Virus record (IMG/VR): IMGVR_UViG_3300037070_003571
Coordinates: 1-43,133 of that record
Strand: one strand, 5' to 3'
Length of the DNA stretch: 43,133 nucleotides
Source of the DNA: a virus
In this document: positions 7,631 through 14,703 of the stretch, one piece after another
Numbering within the stretch: the stretch's first letter is position 1
Layout of the letters: every line of letters starts with the position of its first letter
The notes under the pieces: generated by a model
Told to the model about the DNA's origin: nothing
The model's database searches: none
Seen by the model: only the letters and a program-made list of their open reading frames with translations
Program-made: the position numbers and the translations under genes

Positions 7631-7827
7631 GGCTTGCCTCCCGGCAGCTGCCGCACCCATCGGTAGGCGAGCCAGCAGAGCCACACCCCGGCCAGCAGGT
7701 TGACCACTTTCCAGGGCAGGGCGTCGCCGATCAGAACCATGGTGAAGTTCATCACCGCCGCGCCCAGCAGCAGCAGAACCCGGAGGACCAGGCCGAGGGT
7801 CAGGACGATGGCGGGCGGGGCCCTCAC
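7627..7827 (-). CDS. 66-residue membrane protein
   Basis: Two predicted transmembrane helices, residues about 7-32 and 41-56, with a basic C-terminal tail (YRWVRQLPGGKP). Tightly coupled to its neighbours. One of several tiny membrane proteins in this cluster, any of which could be a holin, but none has distinguishing features. Confidence 0.55.
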   Translation of the reverse strand: MRAPPAIVLTLGLVLRVLLLLGAAVMNFTMVLIGDALPWKVVNLLAGVWLCWLAYRWVRQLPGGKP

Positions 7828-8264
7828 GGCTTCCTGCCCTTACGCCTGCGGGTGGAGCGGCCCTCCTCGACCATATCCGTGGCGTCAGGGACATGGTCGC
7901 CCCTTCTGGCGCGGCCGAGCGGGTCCTCGCCTCGGGGCATGTCCTCGCGCGGCACGCCGGCGATGAAGTTGTCGAACTTGAAGGCGGCGTCGATCATCGC
8001 GTCGATGGTGGCGGGCTTCAGCCTGGGCCCCTCGTCGTTGCGGGCCAGCCGGGCGGCCTCGGCCAAGTAGTCGGCCTCCTTGATGATCAGCTTGTCGTAG
8101 GCCTGCACGGCCATCAGCAGGGCGGTGGTGCGCCGCTTCTCCTCCTTGGAGAGGTCCAGCACCTGGCCGGCGGGGTCATAGGCCACCCCAGCGTCCTCCA
8201 GCACGCCGTGTTGGCCGGGCGCCAGGCGTGGGGCGCCAGCGGCTTCGTCGTCGAACGTGGTCAT
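7824..8264 (-). CDS. 146-residue soluble hypothetical
   Basis: Acidic N-terminus, helical core (about 38-110, including LSKEEKRRTTALLMAVQAYDKLI), then a highly basic tail RSTRRRKGRKP that could contact nucleic acid. ATG overlaps the Fic-gene stop (ATGA), so it is translated with the Fic enzyme and might be its partner or target. No family recognised. Confidence 0.6.
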   Translation of the reverse strand: MTTFDDEAAGAPRLAPGQHGVLEDAGVAYDPAGQVLDLSKEEKRRTTALLMAVQAYDKLIIKEADYLAEAARLARNDEGPRLKPATIDAMIDAAFKFDNFIAGVPREDMPRGEDPLGRARRGDHVPDATDMVEEGRSTRRRKGRKP

Positions 8265-8722
8265 GTTTCACCCAGGCTCTGGTAGTACCAGCTGTGCAGG
8301 AAGCCGAGTTTGAGCGCTCGGGCGCCGTGGCCGTTTTCGATCATCTGCCACAGCCACAGGGCCCGGCCTGAGCGGCCATTGCCGTCGATGAACGGGTGCA
8401 AGCGCTCGTAGCGCTGGTGGATCGGATAGGGGCGGGCGTCGGTAGTGTTGACGTACATCAGGATGTCCTGCAGCGCGTGCTCGATCTCGGGCCCGCCGGC
8501 TGGCGCGACGTAATTGCCCACCCGGACATCCATGCCCACCTCGCAGCGCAGCCTGGCGCCGGGTTGCAGGACGTCCACCAGGGCCTCCAGATCGGCGACG
8601 GTGATGCGGTCCTGCGCCAGGAACCGCTGGTGCGCCTCGACCGCATCGGCCCTGGTCCTGGTGATCCCCTCGATGCTGTTGCTCTCGATCACGAAGCTGG
8701 TCAGCGCGCGCTTGTCGATCAC
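8261..8722 (-). CDS. fic: Fic-domain protein (likely nucleotidyl transferase)
   Basis: 153 residues from GTG 8722, preceded by GGAGAG and overlapping the upstream stop. Fic enzymes usually transfer AMP or related groups to hydroxyl side chains of target proteins. The core motif HPFIDGNGRSGR (109-120) is complete, with catalytic His109 and the phosphate-binding GNGR. Near the N-terminus SNSIEG (14-19) matches the inhibitory S/T-xxx-E-G/N helix of class II Fic proteins, so activity may be self-restrained. Similar short Fic proteins occur in phages with no assigned target. It sits in the coupled accessory cluster between a membrane protein and a basic-tailed protein. Confidence 0.85.
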   Translation of the reverse strand: MIDKRALTSFVIESNSIEGITRTRADAVEAHQRFLAQDRITVADLEALVDVLQPGARLRCEVGMDVRVGNYVAPAGGPEIEHALQDILMYVNTTDARPYPIHQRYERLHPFIDGNGRSGRALWLWQMIENGHGARALKLGFLHSWYYQSLGET

Positions 8723-8919
8723 AGCACTCTCCCGGCGACCACCGCCATGGCGGCGATGATGGCGATGTCGAAGATGGCCAGCGGCAGGGTCCACCAGGGG
8801 CCGCCCATGGCCCAGGAGGCGATGGCGGTGATGGCCCCGGCGCTGCACAGCAGCATGGACATGACGCAGGCGATGCGCAGCATCAGCACCAGCGGGTCCT
8901 CGGTGAGACGCAACCTCAT
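8719..8919 (-). CDS. 66-residue membrane protein upstream of Fic gene
   Basis: Two hydrophobic helices (about 12-37 and 45-63) joined by a Trp-rich turn (WAMGGPWWTL). The stop overlaps the Fic start, so the two are co-translated. It could anchor or export a partner, but there is no motif to support a function. Confidence 0.55.
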   Translation of the reverse strand: MRLRLTEDPLVLMLRIACVMSMLLCSAGAITAIASWAMGGPWWTLPLAIFDIAIIAAMAVVAGRVL

Positions 8920-9497
8920 CGGTCAGGCTCCTGCATGGCGATGAAGCCGCCGGTGTCGCGTTCGATGACGCAGGCCCTGCGCCCCTCGCGGGTGGTGAAC
9001 AGCGAGACCACCTCGCCAGGGTCGCCCTGGGGGGTCAAGAGCCTGTCGCCGATCTGCAGCTTGCCGTAGTCGGTCTTAGTGGCCTGGACGGCGGCCTCCT
9101 TGATGGCGCGCTCGCGGCGGGAGGTCTTGGCGCTGTTGGCGAGGTTGATGGCCGCCGCTTTGGTCATCTTCAGCGCCTGCGCGGCGAGGCCCAGGGAGTA
9201 GCCCTTGTCGAGCAGGTCGAGCAGCTGCTCACCCTTGGTGTGGCCCTTGGTGATGGAGCCTTTGCGGCCCCGCTCCATCAGCATCCGCTGGTAACGGGGT
9301 CCGGCCTTCTCCTCGGCGGTGAGGCCCAGGCCATGGCGGATCAGGTAGTCGCTGACGGTCTCGACCCGCTTGCCGGTGCGGGCGGCGATTTCGTGGGGGA
9401 ACAGCCCCTCCTCGGCCCGCAGCCGCCTGATCTCGGCGAGCAGCGGGTCCTTGTGGATGCGCGGCGCACGCTTGTCGGAGAACGACGCTCTACCCAT
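8916..9497 (-). CDS. Helix-turn-helix DNA-binding protein
   Basis: 193 residues. Residues about 20-60 read as a homeodomain-like helix-turn-helix (EIRRLRAEEGLFPHEIAART, then KRVETVSDYLIRHGLGL). A second HTH-like stretch is near 88-118 (LLDLLDKGYSLGLAAQALKM). The C-terminal 50 residues look like a small beta-rich domain. This suggests a sequence-specific regulator within the accessory cluster; the target is unknown. The gene overlaps its upstream neighbour by eight bases. Confidence 0.6.
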   Translation of the reverse strand: MGRASFSDKRAPRIHKDPLLAEIRRLRAEEGLFPHEIAARTGKRVETVSDYLIRHGLGLTAEEKAGPRYQRMLMERGRKGSITKGHTKGEQLLDLLDKGYSLGLAAQALKMTKAAAINLANSAKTSRRERAIKEAAVQATKTDYGKLQIGDRLLTPQGDPGEVVSLFTTREGRRACVIERDTGGFIAMQEPDR

Positions 9498-9672
9498 CGC
9501 TGGGGCTCCCCTTTTCGGCGGCGATATAGGCCGCCAGGAACAGCGTGGACCTATTGATGGAGACCCGCAGCAGCGTAGCCACGTCCACCTCCGGGTGGAA
9601 GCTGGTCTGGATCATCTCGCCGAGGAACAGCCGGAAGCGGTCCAGGGTGCGCTGGTCCTGCTCGGTGGTCAT
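9490..9672 (-). CDS. 60-residue helical hypothetical
   Basis: Short helical protein (FRLFLGEMIQTSFHPEVDVATLLRVSINRSTLFLAAYIAAEKG). It may be a small dimeric helical protein. Coupled at both ends. No family recognised. Confidence 0.55.
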   Translation of the reverse strand: MTTEQDQRTLDRFRLFLGEMIQTSFHPEVDVATLLRVSINRSTLFLAAYIAAEKGSPSDG

Positions 9673-10037
9673 GCGCTGCCCTCCGCAACCGCGCCGGAGT
9701 CCCACAGCGTTTCGCGGTCCAGCTCCGGCCACGCCTCCAGATCGGCCCGGGCGCTGGCCCGGTCGTTGTGGTAACGGACGATCTCCAGGGTGAGGGTGTC
9801 GGCCGCAATGCTGCCGGCGCGCACCACCCACTCTTCGTCGATCTCCCGCATCGCCGCCCAGCGGGTCAGCTCGTGGTTGAAACCGCCCTCGCGGTGGCCG
9901 GTCTGATCGAGAGTGGCGCAGAGCTGGGTCTGGCGGATCATCCGCTGGCGCTCCTCCTCGCTCATGCGGCTCGCGGCCCCCTCAAGGGCGCTGGGCTCCA
10001 CCCGGACCCCCAGCAGCTTGATGGTGCGGGACTTCAT
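9669..10037 (-). CDS. 122-residue hypothetical
   Basis: Starts with a basic patch (MKSRTIKLLGVRV), then a charged helical body with several Trp residues. Well-behaved globular composition but no recognisable motif. ATG overlaps the stop of the gene at 10034-10195. Confidence 0.6.
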   Translation of the reverse strand: MKSRTIKLLGVRVEPSALEGAASRMSEEERQRMIRQTQLCATLDQTGHREGGFNHELTRWAAMREIDEEWVVRAGSIAADTLTLEIVRYHNDRASARADLEAWPELDRETLWDSGAVAEGSA

Positions 10038-10195
10038 TGTTCTGGCTCTCCCTCTTCTGGCTTGGTGGTCTCCAGGCCCAGCAGCTTGCGCCGCGTCGCC
10101 TGCACCAGGCGGTCATACTGCAGCGCCTTGGCGGCCCGGGGGCAGTCCTTGAGAAAGCACATCGGCCTGGTCTTGGGGCAGTCGCAGTCAGTCAT
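10034..10195 (-). CDS. Cysteine-rich 53-residue protein
   Basis: Begins MTDCDCPKTRPMCFLKDCPRAA: four cysteines in the first 18 residues, suggesting a metal-binding knuckle or cluster, followed by a basic helix and an acidic tail. The start overlaps the end of the gene at 10188-10340 by eight bases. Function unknown. Confidence 0.55.
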   Translation of the reverse strand: MTDCDCPKTRPMCFLKDCPRAAKALQYDRLVQATRRKLLGLETTKPEEGEPEQ

Positions 10196-10340
10196 CAGCG
10201 TCCCCCTCGGCCCAATGGCGCCAGCGGCCAGCGCTCCGCAGCTGGCGGCGCCAGACCCAGCGGGCGGCCAGGACGCCGGTGAACGAGCCCACGAAGGCCC
10301 CCAGGCCAGTCGCCAGCAGCTGTAGGAGCGCTTCAGCCAT
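10188..10340 (-). CDS. 50-residue single-pass membrane protein
   Basis: ATG 10340 opens a 50-residue frame with one glycine-rich transmembrane helix (about 5-27, LLQLLATGLGAFVGSFTG...) followed by a basic, Trp/Arg-rich tail, giving an N-out or hairpin topology. The coupling pattern matches the cluster and supports it as real. Confidence 0.5.
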   Translation of the reverse strand: MAEALLQLLATGLGAFVGSFTGVLAARWVWRRQLRSAGRWRHWAEGDADD

Positions 10341-10566
10341 CGGCCCGCTCCACAAACGCCATCACTGCGCCGATCTGGGCGGCCAGCATCAGCCATGACC
10401 ACCGCAGCTGCTGCTCGGCGGCCACCTCCCGCAGCAGGTGCAGCCGCATGGTGTCGCCGTTCATCAGCTGCGAGTGCTCGGCCAATACGCTGCCCATGGC
10501 GCCGGTGGCGGTCTCGTCGTAGCCGCGCAGCCAGCCGAAGTATTGGTGCAGCAGGGTGATGCTCAT
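10333..10566 (-). CDS. 77-residue hypothetical with hydrophobic C-terminal helix
   Basis: ATG 10566 overlaps the previous stop (ATGA). The N-terminal half is soluble and helical. Residues about 56-72 (WSWLMLAAQIGAVMAFV) are hydrophobic enough for a tail anchor. No family recognised. Confidence 0.55.
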   Translation of the reverse strand: MSITLLHQYFGWLRGYDETATGAMGSVLAEHSQLMNGDTMRLHLLREVAAEQQLRWSWLMLAAQIGAVMAFVERADG

Positions 10567-10898
10567 GGATCGGTGCTCCGGCACATGACCTCATCCAGCG
10601 CCTCGCTCTCTTCCCAGCTCAGCAGCCGGCCCTGATAGCTGGGAGGAACCTCGATCAGCCGGGGGATGGGGAACGCCTTGCACTCGCCGCCGGGGTTGCA
10701 GCCGAGGATGCGGGCGGTCTCGATGGCCGCCGCCGCCAGCTGGTGGTCGGCGTCAGTGAAAAACCTGCCGCTGATCTGCAGCTTCCTGGCGATGGCCGCT
10801 GCGGCGCCGGCTGCGGTCGGCTCGACCACGCAGCAGCCGAGGAAGCGCTCGCCCTTGGGGTGGTCTGGGTCGACGAAGGAGAGCCAGTAGAGCGTCAT
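10563..10898 (-). CDS. 111-residue hypothetical
   Basis: Alpha/beta-looking protein (FLGCCVVEPTAAGAAAAIARK...) with cysteines near residues 22-23, 47 and 54 and a C-terminal Cys. The GGECKAFPIP stretch resembles a loop in small uncharacterised phage proteins. No functional motif. Coupled to both neighbours. Confidence 0.6.
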   Translation of the reverse strand: MTLYWLSFVDPDHPKGERFLGCCVVEPTAAGAAAAIARKLQISGRFFTDADHQLAAAAIETARILGCNPGGECKAFPIPRLIEVPPSYQGRLLSWEESEALDEVMCRSTDP

Positions 10899-11104
10899 GG
10901 CGCGCTCGCCGCCTGGGCCAGGGCGATGGTGTCGCGCAGGGCCTTCACCGCCTCCCAGGGGTCCTCGTTCACCTCCAGCAGGGCGATCTGCTTGAGCGCC
11001 GCCTCGTAGCGCCGGTGCTGCAGCAGCAGGAGGGCGACGTCTGTGGCCAGCTGCTGGGCGCTGGCCTGATGGTAGTTGAGGCGATCCACTGGCGTATCGG
11101 TCAT
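10895..11104 (-). CDS. 69-residue helical protein, first of accessory cluster
   Basis: ATG 11104 (a TTG at 11125 would add seven residues). All-helical, Leu/Ala-rich sequence (LATDVALLLLQHRRYEAALKQIALLEV). It is the first gene of the leftward cluster, so the cluster promoter should lie just upstream in 11105-11200. A TATAGT box on the minus strand at 11134-11139 is present, but the matching -35 is poor. Confidence 0.6.
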   Translation of the reverse strand: MTDTPVDRLNYHQASAQQLATDVALLLLQHRRYEAALKQIALLEVNEDPWEAVKALRDTIALAQAASAP

Positions 11105-12139
11105 GTTGACAGCATCCGCAAACAATGGGGAATACTATATGGAGATGAGCAGCTTGGAAATCGGCGGCCAGGGGTGTCTAGGAGAGTGCGCTCCTGGCGC
11201 ACTCGTGGGTGGGGGGGTGGGGGGCCATTGGCGTGGCGTACAGCCAAGCTGGCCTGAGAAAGAGGGTGACAACCATGAGCGTGGGCCCGCGCGCGAGGGG
11301 GTGGTCTGGCATGAGCGTGGGCCCTCCCTGGCGGTCGTTCCCGCCCAGGTTGTGTCAAGTCTTCTTTCGGGCATGCGACCACCTGTCGCACCCCCCACCC
11401 CCTTAGGTTGTGCTCGGCCAGGTGGCAGATGCGACTGGCTGGCAGGTGCACTCATCACGTGCTCGCTCTCCCCGAGTTGTCAGCGTGGCACACGCTGGCC
11501 GGTATGCCACGATGGCGCGCACCCCGCAAGTCACCCGCTGTGGCTGCACACCGGCAGACTGCACCAGTCTGCCATACCTCAGAGGGTTGATCATCCCCAG
11601 GGCGAGGCGCTGAGCAGTGCTCGCCAAGGCAATGTGAGCACCGCTCACACTGCTGTCGGATGGCGGGTGCAAGGGGTTGCGAGATTGCTAAGGTGGCGCC
11701 ACCTCCGACACAAGCTCCGAGTGAGGCCTTGCCGCCTGGACGCACCACGCGAGCGCGGCCCGGTGGTGAAATGGCAGGGTGCGCGCTGGACGCGCTGCAC
11801 GCTGCCGGTGTGGGAGGCCCTTCAGTGAACTATCGGCTGATCTCGCATCAGTGGATCGGGACATCTCATGCAACCCGAAAAAGGGAACGTTTTGAGACTC
11901 TGGGTTCTGGCAACCCAACCACTTAACACCATCGTTTATGGCTGTACGGGCTTCTAATCGCCGCTATGGCCTATACCCGCTATGGGTCACTTGGGTCTTG
12001 CTCGCATTGCGCGTGCATTGAAGGGGCTTTTCAGGGGATTGCACCTATAGGGATATTCTAGCCGGGTCTGAGCCCGGCGCCTCGGATGCGGGGGACTGCG
12101 TTGACGTTCGGCGAATGGCCGTAGCGCCGCTGGAGAGCC
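11105..12139. other. Hairpin-rich non-coding kilobase
   Basis: No frame here has protein-like composition. The longest, rightward from 11076, is Trp/Cys/His/Arg-rich. Instead the region holds many inverted repeats: 7-bp arms at 11184-11204, 6-bp at 11374-11390, 7-bp at 11481-11497, 8-bp at 11553-11573, 6-bp at 11601-11625, 7-bp at 11633-11649, a 14-base palindrome at 11691-11704 and 6-bp arms at 11901-11917. It also has a 15-base direct repeat (11274-11288 and 11310-11324) and a 9-base direct repeat (11961-11969 and 11977-11985). It lies between the small terminase and the accessory cluster. A packaging site, an origin or a structured RNA are all possible. Confidence 0.6.
12061..12078 (-). 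terminator. Hairpin downstream of small terminase
   Basis: GCCGGG and CCCGGC flank a six-base loop 60 bases after the small-terminase stop. In the minus direction the stem is followed by TAGAATATCC. It is a plausible terminator or 3' stabilising hairpin for the small-terminase message, though it lacks a strong U-tract. Confidence 0.45.
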
Positions 12140-12805
12140 TCAGGACGGGCGCTTTGCTTCCCTGGCTCCTGGCGCCATTGGCGGGTTGGGGGGCGGGGTT
12201 GGGCGGGCTCCTGGCGGGGCTGGCAAGGCCAGTTCCTGGCGGCGCCTCGCTAGCCATTGCTCTCGGCTTTCGTCGGGGGGGCGGTCGATAAGGTGACGGT
12301 GGATCACTTCCCCGGCATGCTCGACCTGCTGGCCCCAGCTCTTCGGGTTCATGCGGGCAGCCACCCAACGGCGCACGTCCACGCGGAGCTTGGCGCGGGC
12401 GACTGAAGCCGGGTTCGGCGCGTCGCCTTTGAAATCGTCGGAGGCGTCGTCGGAGATCGCCACAGCCTCTTCAGCCATCGCATCCGCCAGCGCTTGCCGC
12501 GCCAGGGCGTAGGCTTGGCGGAACTCAGGGTGCGCCGCCGTCCAGGTGTAAACCGTGTAGCGATCAGGCATCCCCGGATCATTGCAGATGGCGCCCAGAA
12601 AACGGCCGGACCAGATCTGTCTACAGATGTAGTTTCCCACATCGGCATTGTAGCCGCTCACCGGGCCCGTAACCCGCTTCGGCGGCCTCATAGCCTCCGC
12701 CACGGCCGGCGCCATCGGGGGCGCCTTGTAACGCCTCCCGGGCGTCACCCTCCCAACCGCCAGCGAAACCACGTCGGCCGAATGCTGTGGGGTTTTCCTA
12801 GGCAT
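12140..12805 (-). CDS. terS: Terminase small subunit
   Basis: 221 residues. The protein recognises the packaging site and delivers DNA to the large subunit. After a basic, Pro-rich N-terminus, residues about 55-100 form a helix-turn-helix typical of this family (ICRQIWSGRFLGAICNDPGM, then TVYTWTAAHPEFRQAYALAR). An acidic helix follows, then the signature-like RAKLRVDVRRWVAARMNPKSWG near 140-160 found in many phage small terminases. The tail is Pro-rich. It stands alone on the minus strand, about 7 kb from the large subunit, which is on the plus strand. Confidence 0.8.
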   Translation of the reverse strand: MPRKTPQHSADVVSLAVGRVTPGRRYKAPPMAPAVAEAMRPPKRVTGPVSGYNADVGNYICRQIWSGRFLGAICNDPGMPDRYTVYTWTAAHPEFRQAYALARQALADAMAEEAVAISDDASDDFKGDAPNPASVARAKLRVDVRRWVAARMNPKSWGQQVEHAGEVIHRHLIDRPPDESREQWLARRRQELALPAPPGARPTPPPNPPMAPGAREAKRPS

Positions 12806-13232
12806 TTCCGCAGCTTACCACAGCGGCTGCGACAAATCAGCAGGGCGCGTAGTTTCCACAAACAAACCCCTTGCAGTGTCCTGCGAATAGTCGGATAAGG
12901 GTGTCACGGAACGAGACGGAGCGGGCGGGGCCAGGGGGTCCCGGGCTTCCCTCTCAGAAAGGAGAACTGGCCAACCCCGGGGCTTGGCGCCCCTCATAGG
13001 TGAGACCTGACTGGGCTCATGAGACGTTCGAAGGCCGATTTGCCCGGCATCACGAGGGCTAGCGATGAGCAACGGCGTTACGCACCGTCTCACTGGCCCG
13101 GCGAACGCACGGCAATGGGCTGCATAAACCCAACGTCTCGCCCCGGCCCCCGCACTCTGGCGGGAGGCGCCGGGTGATTGCGTCCGGCCCTGATCCTGGG
13201 TCGCTGAGGATGGCCCGGAGGGCCGAAACGCA
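12806..13232. promoter_or_regulatory. Leader/promoter region of rightward tiny-gene array
   Basis: 427 bases without a convincing gene. A rightward TTGCAG (12871-12876), 17-base spacer and GATAAG (12894-12899) is a moderate promoter candidate for the array that begins at 13233. Short frames such as 20 codons from ATG 13064 or about 52 codons from 13019 have poor composition. Several GC-rich short inverted repeats are present. The last gene-proximal part carries GGAGGG ten bases before the first ATG. Confidence 0.4.
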
Positions 13233-13442
13233 ATGATCAATCCAATCGCCCTTGAGCAGCTCATCGACGACGAAGGCCTTGCGGCCATCCTCGACGCGCT
13301 CGCCGTCATCGCCGATGAGAAGGCCGAGCATATCCGCGCCAGCTATGAGGGCGCCGCCGACCCAACCGCGAAGGCCTGGGAACGCGCGGGCGTCCGCATC
13401 GGCGCCGCCGCTGGCGCCGTCCGCAACCTGCTGGGGGCCTGA
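13233..13442 (+). CDS. 69-residue helical protein, first of tiny-gene array
   Basis: Acidic helical protein (IALEQLIDDEGLAAILDALAVIADEKAEHI) with a glycine/alanine C-terminus. Preceded by GGAGGG. Small proteins of this type are frequent in temperate phages of alphaproteobacteria, as I recall; function unknown. The stop is followed by GCC and the next ATG, the first instance of the recurring junction. Confidence 0.65.
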   Translation: MINPIALEQLIDDEGLAAILDALAVIADEKAEHIRASYEGAADPTAKAWERAGVRIGAAAGAVRNLLGA

Positions 13443-13445
13443 GCC

Positions 13446-13700
13446 ATGGCATTCACCATCGAATACACAAACTGCGGCCGGGTCATTGAAGCCCGCACGC
13501 GCCACACAGCGCGGGGCGCCGCGATCAGCCTGGGCCCGCTCGCCTATGAGGTTATTCGCGGTCAAGCCATGCTGGATAGGCCTGCCGGTCACCGCTTCGC
13601 CCGGTGCGCCGAGACCATTCGCCAAGCGCTCAAGGCGGGCGACATCGTCGGCGCCGAGCTGCGGTTTTTCAACTCCGCGCTGACCATCACGAAAGCCTGA
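13446..13700 (+). CDS. 84-residue hypothetical
   Basis: Mixed alpha/beta sequence with basic patches (VIEARTRHTARGAAI, GHRFARCAETIRQALKAGD). Ends ...TKA and is followed by the short form of the junction (GCCTGAGCC-ATG). No family recognised. Confidence 0.6.
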   Translation: MAFTIEYTNCGRVIEARTRHTARGAAISLGPLAYEVIRGQAMLDRPAGHRFARCAETIRQALKAGDIVGAELRFFNSALTITKA

Positions 13701-13703
13701 GCC

Positions 13704-13937
13704 ATGCAGTACACCAACGACCTGCTAGCCCAACGGCTGGCGAGCGCGGTCACGTCCTATGACCGGCGCCGATGCAAGCGCCGGGACTACAACCATTACG
13801 CTCTCGGCATCTACCTGATGCGCTGTGACGACATCGTCTCAGCCGTCGAGCGCGGCGAAAGCGTCCGCAACGCAGTCTTTCAAGGCTTCACCGGAGACCT
13901 GCGCGACCACGTCCTGAGCGCGCTTCAACCCGCCTGA
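13704..13937 (+). CDS. 77-residue basic hypothetical
   Basis: The N-terminal helix is followed by a very basic segment (SYDRRRCKRRDYNHY), then an acidic helical C-terminus. Possibly nucleic-acid binding. The gene is followed by a stable hairpin (13949-13968). Confidence 0.6.
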   Translation: MQYTNDLLAQRLASAVTSYDRRRCKRRDYNHYALGIYLMRCDDIVSAVERGESVRNAVFQGFTGDLRDHVLSALQPA

Positions 13938-13948
13938 CCCCTGATCAA

Positions 13949-13968
13949 CGGCCCTCCTGCGAGGGCCG
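13949..13968 (+). promoter_or_regulatory. Intercistronic hairpin 1
   Basis: CGGCCCTC pairs with GAGGGCCG around CTGC in the 74-base gap after 13937. No U-tract follows, so it is more likely an RNA-stabilising or processing element than a terminator. Confidence 0.45.
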
Positions 13969-14011
13969 CACTCCAGGCGCCACGCCTGCAACCCCGAGGA
14001 GGCCTTAGGCC

Positions 14012-14137
14012 ATGTTCCTGATCATCGACAGCAACGGCGCCCGCCTGGGCGCCTACACCGACCGCGCAGCCGCCCTGGCCTGCGCCCGCGATCTGGCCGC
14101 CTGCGGGCTGGCCGTGCGCCTTGTGCGGGGGCGCTGA
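14012..14137 (+). CDS. 41-residue protein
   Basis: MFLIIDSNGARLGAY... ends VRLVRGR. Preceded by a perfect GAGGAGGCC Shine-Dalgarno in the junction module. A beta-alpha-beta-like mini-domain is plausible from the pattern (hydrophobic strand, Asp/Gly turn, Ala-rich helix, strand). Function unknown. Confidence 0.55.
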   Translation: MFLIIDSNGARLGAYTDRAAALACARDLAACGLAVRLVRGR

Positions 14138-14138
14138 C

Positions 14139-14315
14139 ATGTATCAAGTCACCTGGACTATCGACGTCGAGGCGTCGAGCCCGCGCGAAGCTGCGCTGTA
14201 CGTGTGGCGCCACATCTTTAACCGCGACGAACCGCAGCCGGATGACGCTTGCGTGTTTGAGGTGGCCGCGCCCTTCGAGGCCGGCGCCCGTGTCGACCTT
14301 GCCGAGGAGGCCTAA
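14139..14315 (+). CDS. 58-residue acidic hypothetical
   Basis: ATG lies one base after the previous stop. MYQVTWTIDVEASSPREAALYVW reads as a strand followed by a helix, and an acidic end (VDLAEEA) includes the next gene's Shine-Dalgarno. Similar strand-helix mini-proteins with a SPxEAA motif are common in phages. No function assigned. Confidence 0.6.
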   Translation: MYQVTWTIDVEASSPREAALYVWRHIFNRDEPQPDDACVFEVAAPFEAGARVDLAEEA

Positions 14316-14318
14316 ACC

Positions 14319-14564
14319 ATGGGCTACACGATTACCCCGGCCCGCTATGCCAAAGGGCAGATGCTCGTTCGCTGCCCCTCGGGCGATGGCTACAAGACCC
14401 GCGCCGCGCGCTTGATCGGCGACGGGCTAAAGTGCCGGTTCTCCGGTCGCTGCGGCGGCTACATCGCCAGTCCAGCCAAGGCGCGGCGGTTCGAGCGGCT
14501 CTATGCCGAGGGGTGGGACGCAAGCAGCGTTACCGGCAAATTCTATCCCCCAAAGAAGGCCTGA
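14319..14564 (+). CDS. 81-residue basic hypothetical
   Basis: Basic, with cysteines in VRCPSGDG and in LKCRFSGRCGGY, and aromatic-rich elements (YIASPAKARRFERLYAEGWDA) that could form a small metal-binding or RNA-binding domain. Ends PPKKA within the junction module. Confidence 0.6.
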   Translation: MGYTITPARYAKGQMLVRCPSGDGYKTRAARLIGDGLKCRFSGRCGGYIASPAKARRFERLYAEGWDASSVTGKFYPPKKA

Positions 14565-14569
14565 GGCCA

Positions 14570-14626
14570 ATGACGCTCAGCGAGCTTGACCGCGCCAGCG
14601 CCGCCCTGGCGCGGCGCCGCATCTAG
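14570..14626 (+). CDS. 18-residue micro-gene
   Basis: ATG 14570 to TAG 14626 encodes MTLSELDRASAALARRRI. It is preceded by AAGGCCTGAGGCC, the same junction as full-length neighbours, and followed by GGCCTGA. The short length alone would not be convincing, but the junction context suggests it is translated, perhaps as a leader peptide before the hairpin that follows. Confidence 0.4.
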   Translation: MTLSELDRASAALARRRI

Positions 14627-14640
14627 GCCTGACCGTCTCG

Positions 14641-14666
14641 GTTGCGCCCCTTCCGGGGGGCGTAAC
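14641..14666 (+). promoter_or_regulatory. Intercistronic hairpin 2
   Basis: GTTGCGCCCC pairs with GGGGCGTAAC (one G-T wobble) around TTCCGG. It sits in the gap between the micro-gene and the gene at 14704. No U-tract. Confidence 0.45.
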
Positions 14667-14703
14667 AGTGACAGCCACGTCAACCGGGCAAGGAGGCCCA
14701 ACC

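Noticed and set aside
11076-11828. Plus-strand open frame of 250 codons in the hairpin-rich region
   Set aside because: Composition is rich in Trp, Cys, His, Arg and Gly with no predicted fold pattern; inverted repeats explain the sequence better.
11757-11840. Sequence resembling the D-arm and anticodon region of a leucine tRNA
   Set aside because: No T-arm with GGTTCGA, no matching acceptor strands; similarity is limited to a GGTGGTGAAAT-like stretch.
13019-13177. Possible small genes in the leader of the tiny-gene array (20 and about 52 codons)
   Set aside because: Weak start sites, poor composition and no junction module; kept only as a note on the leader.
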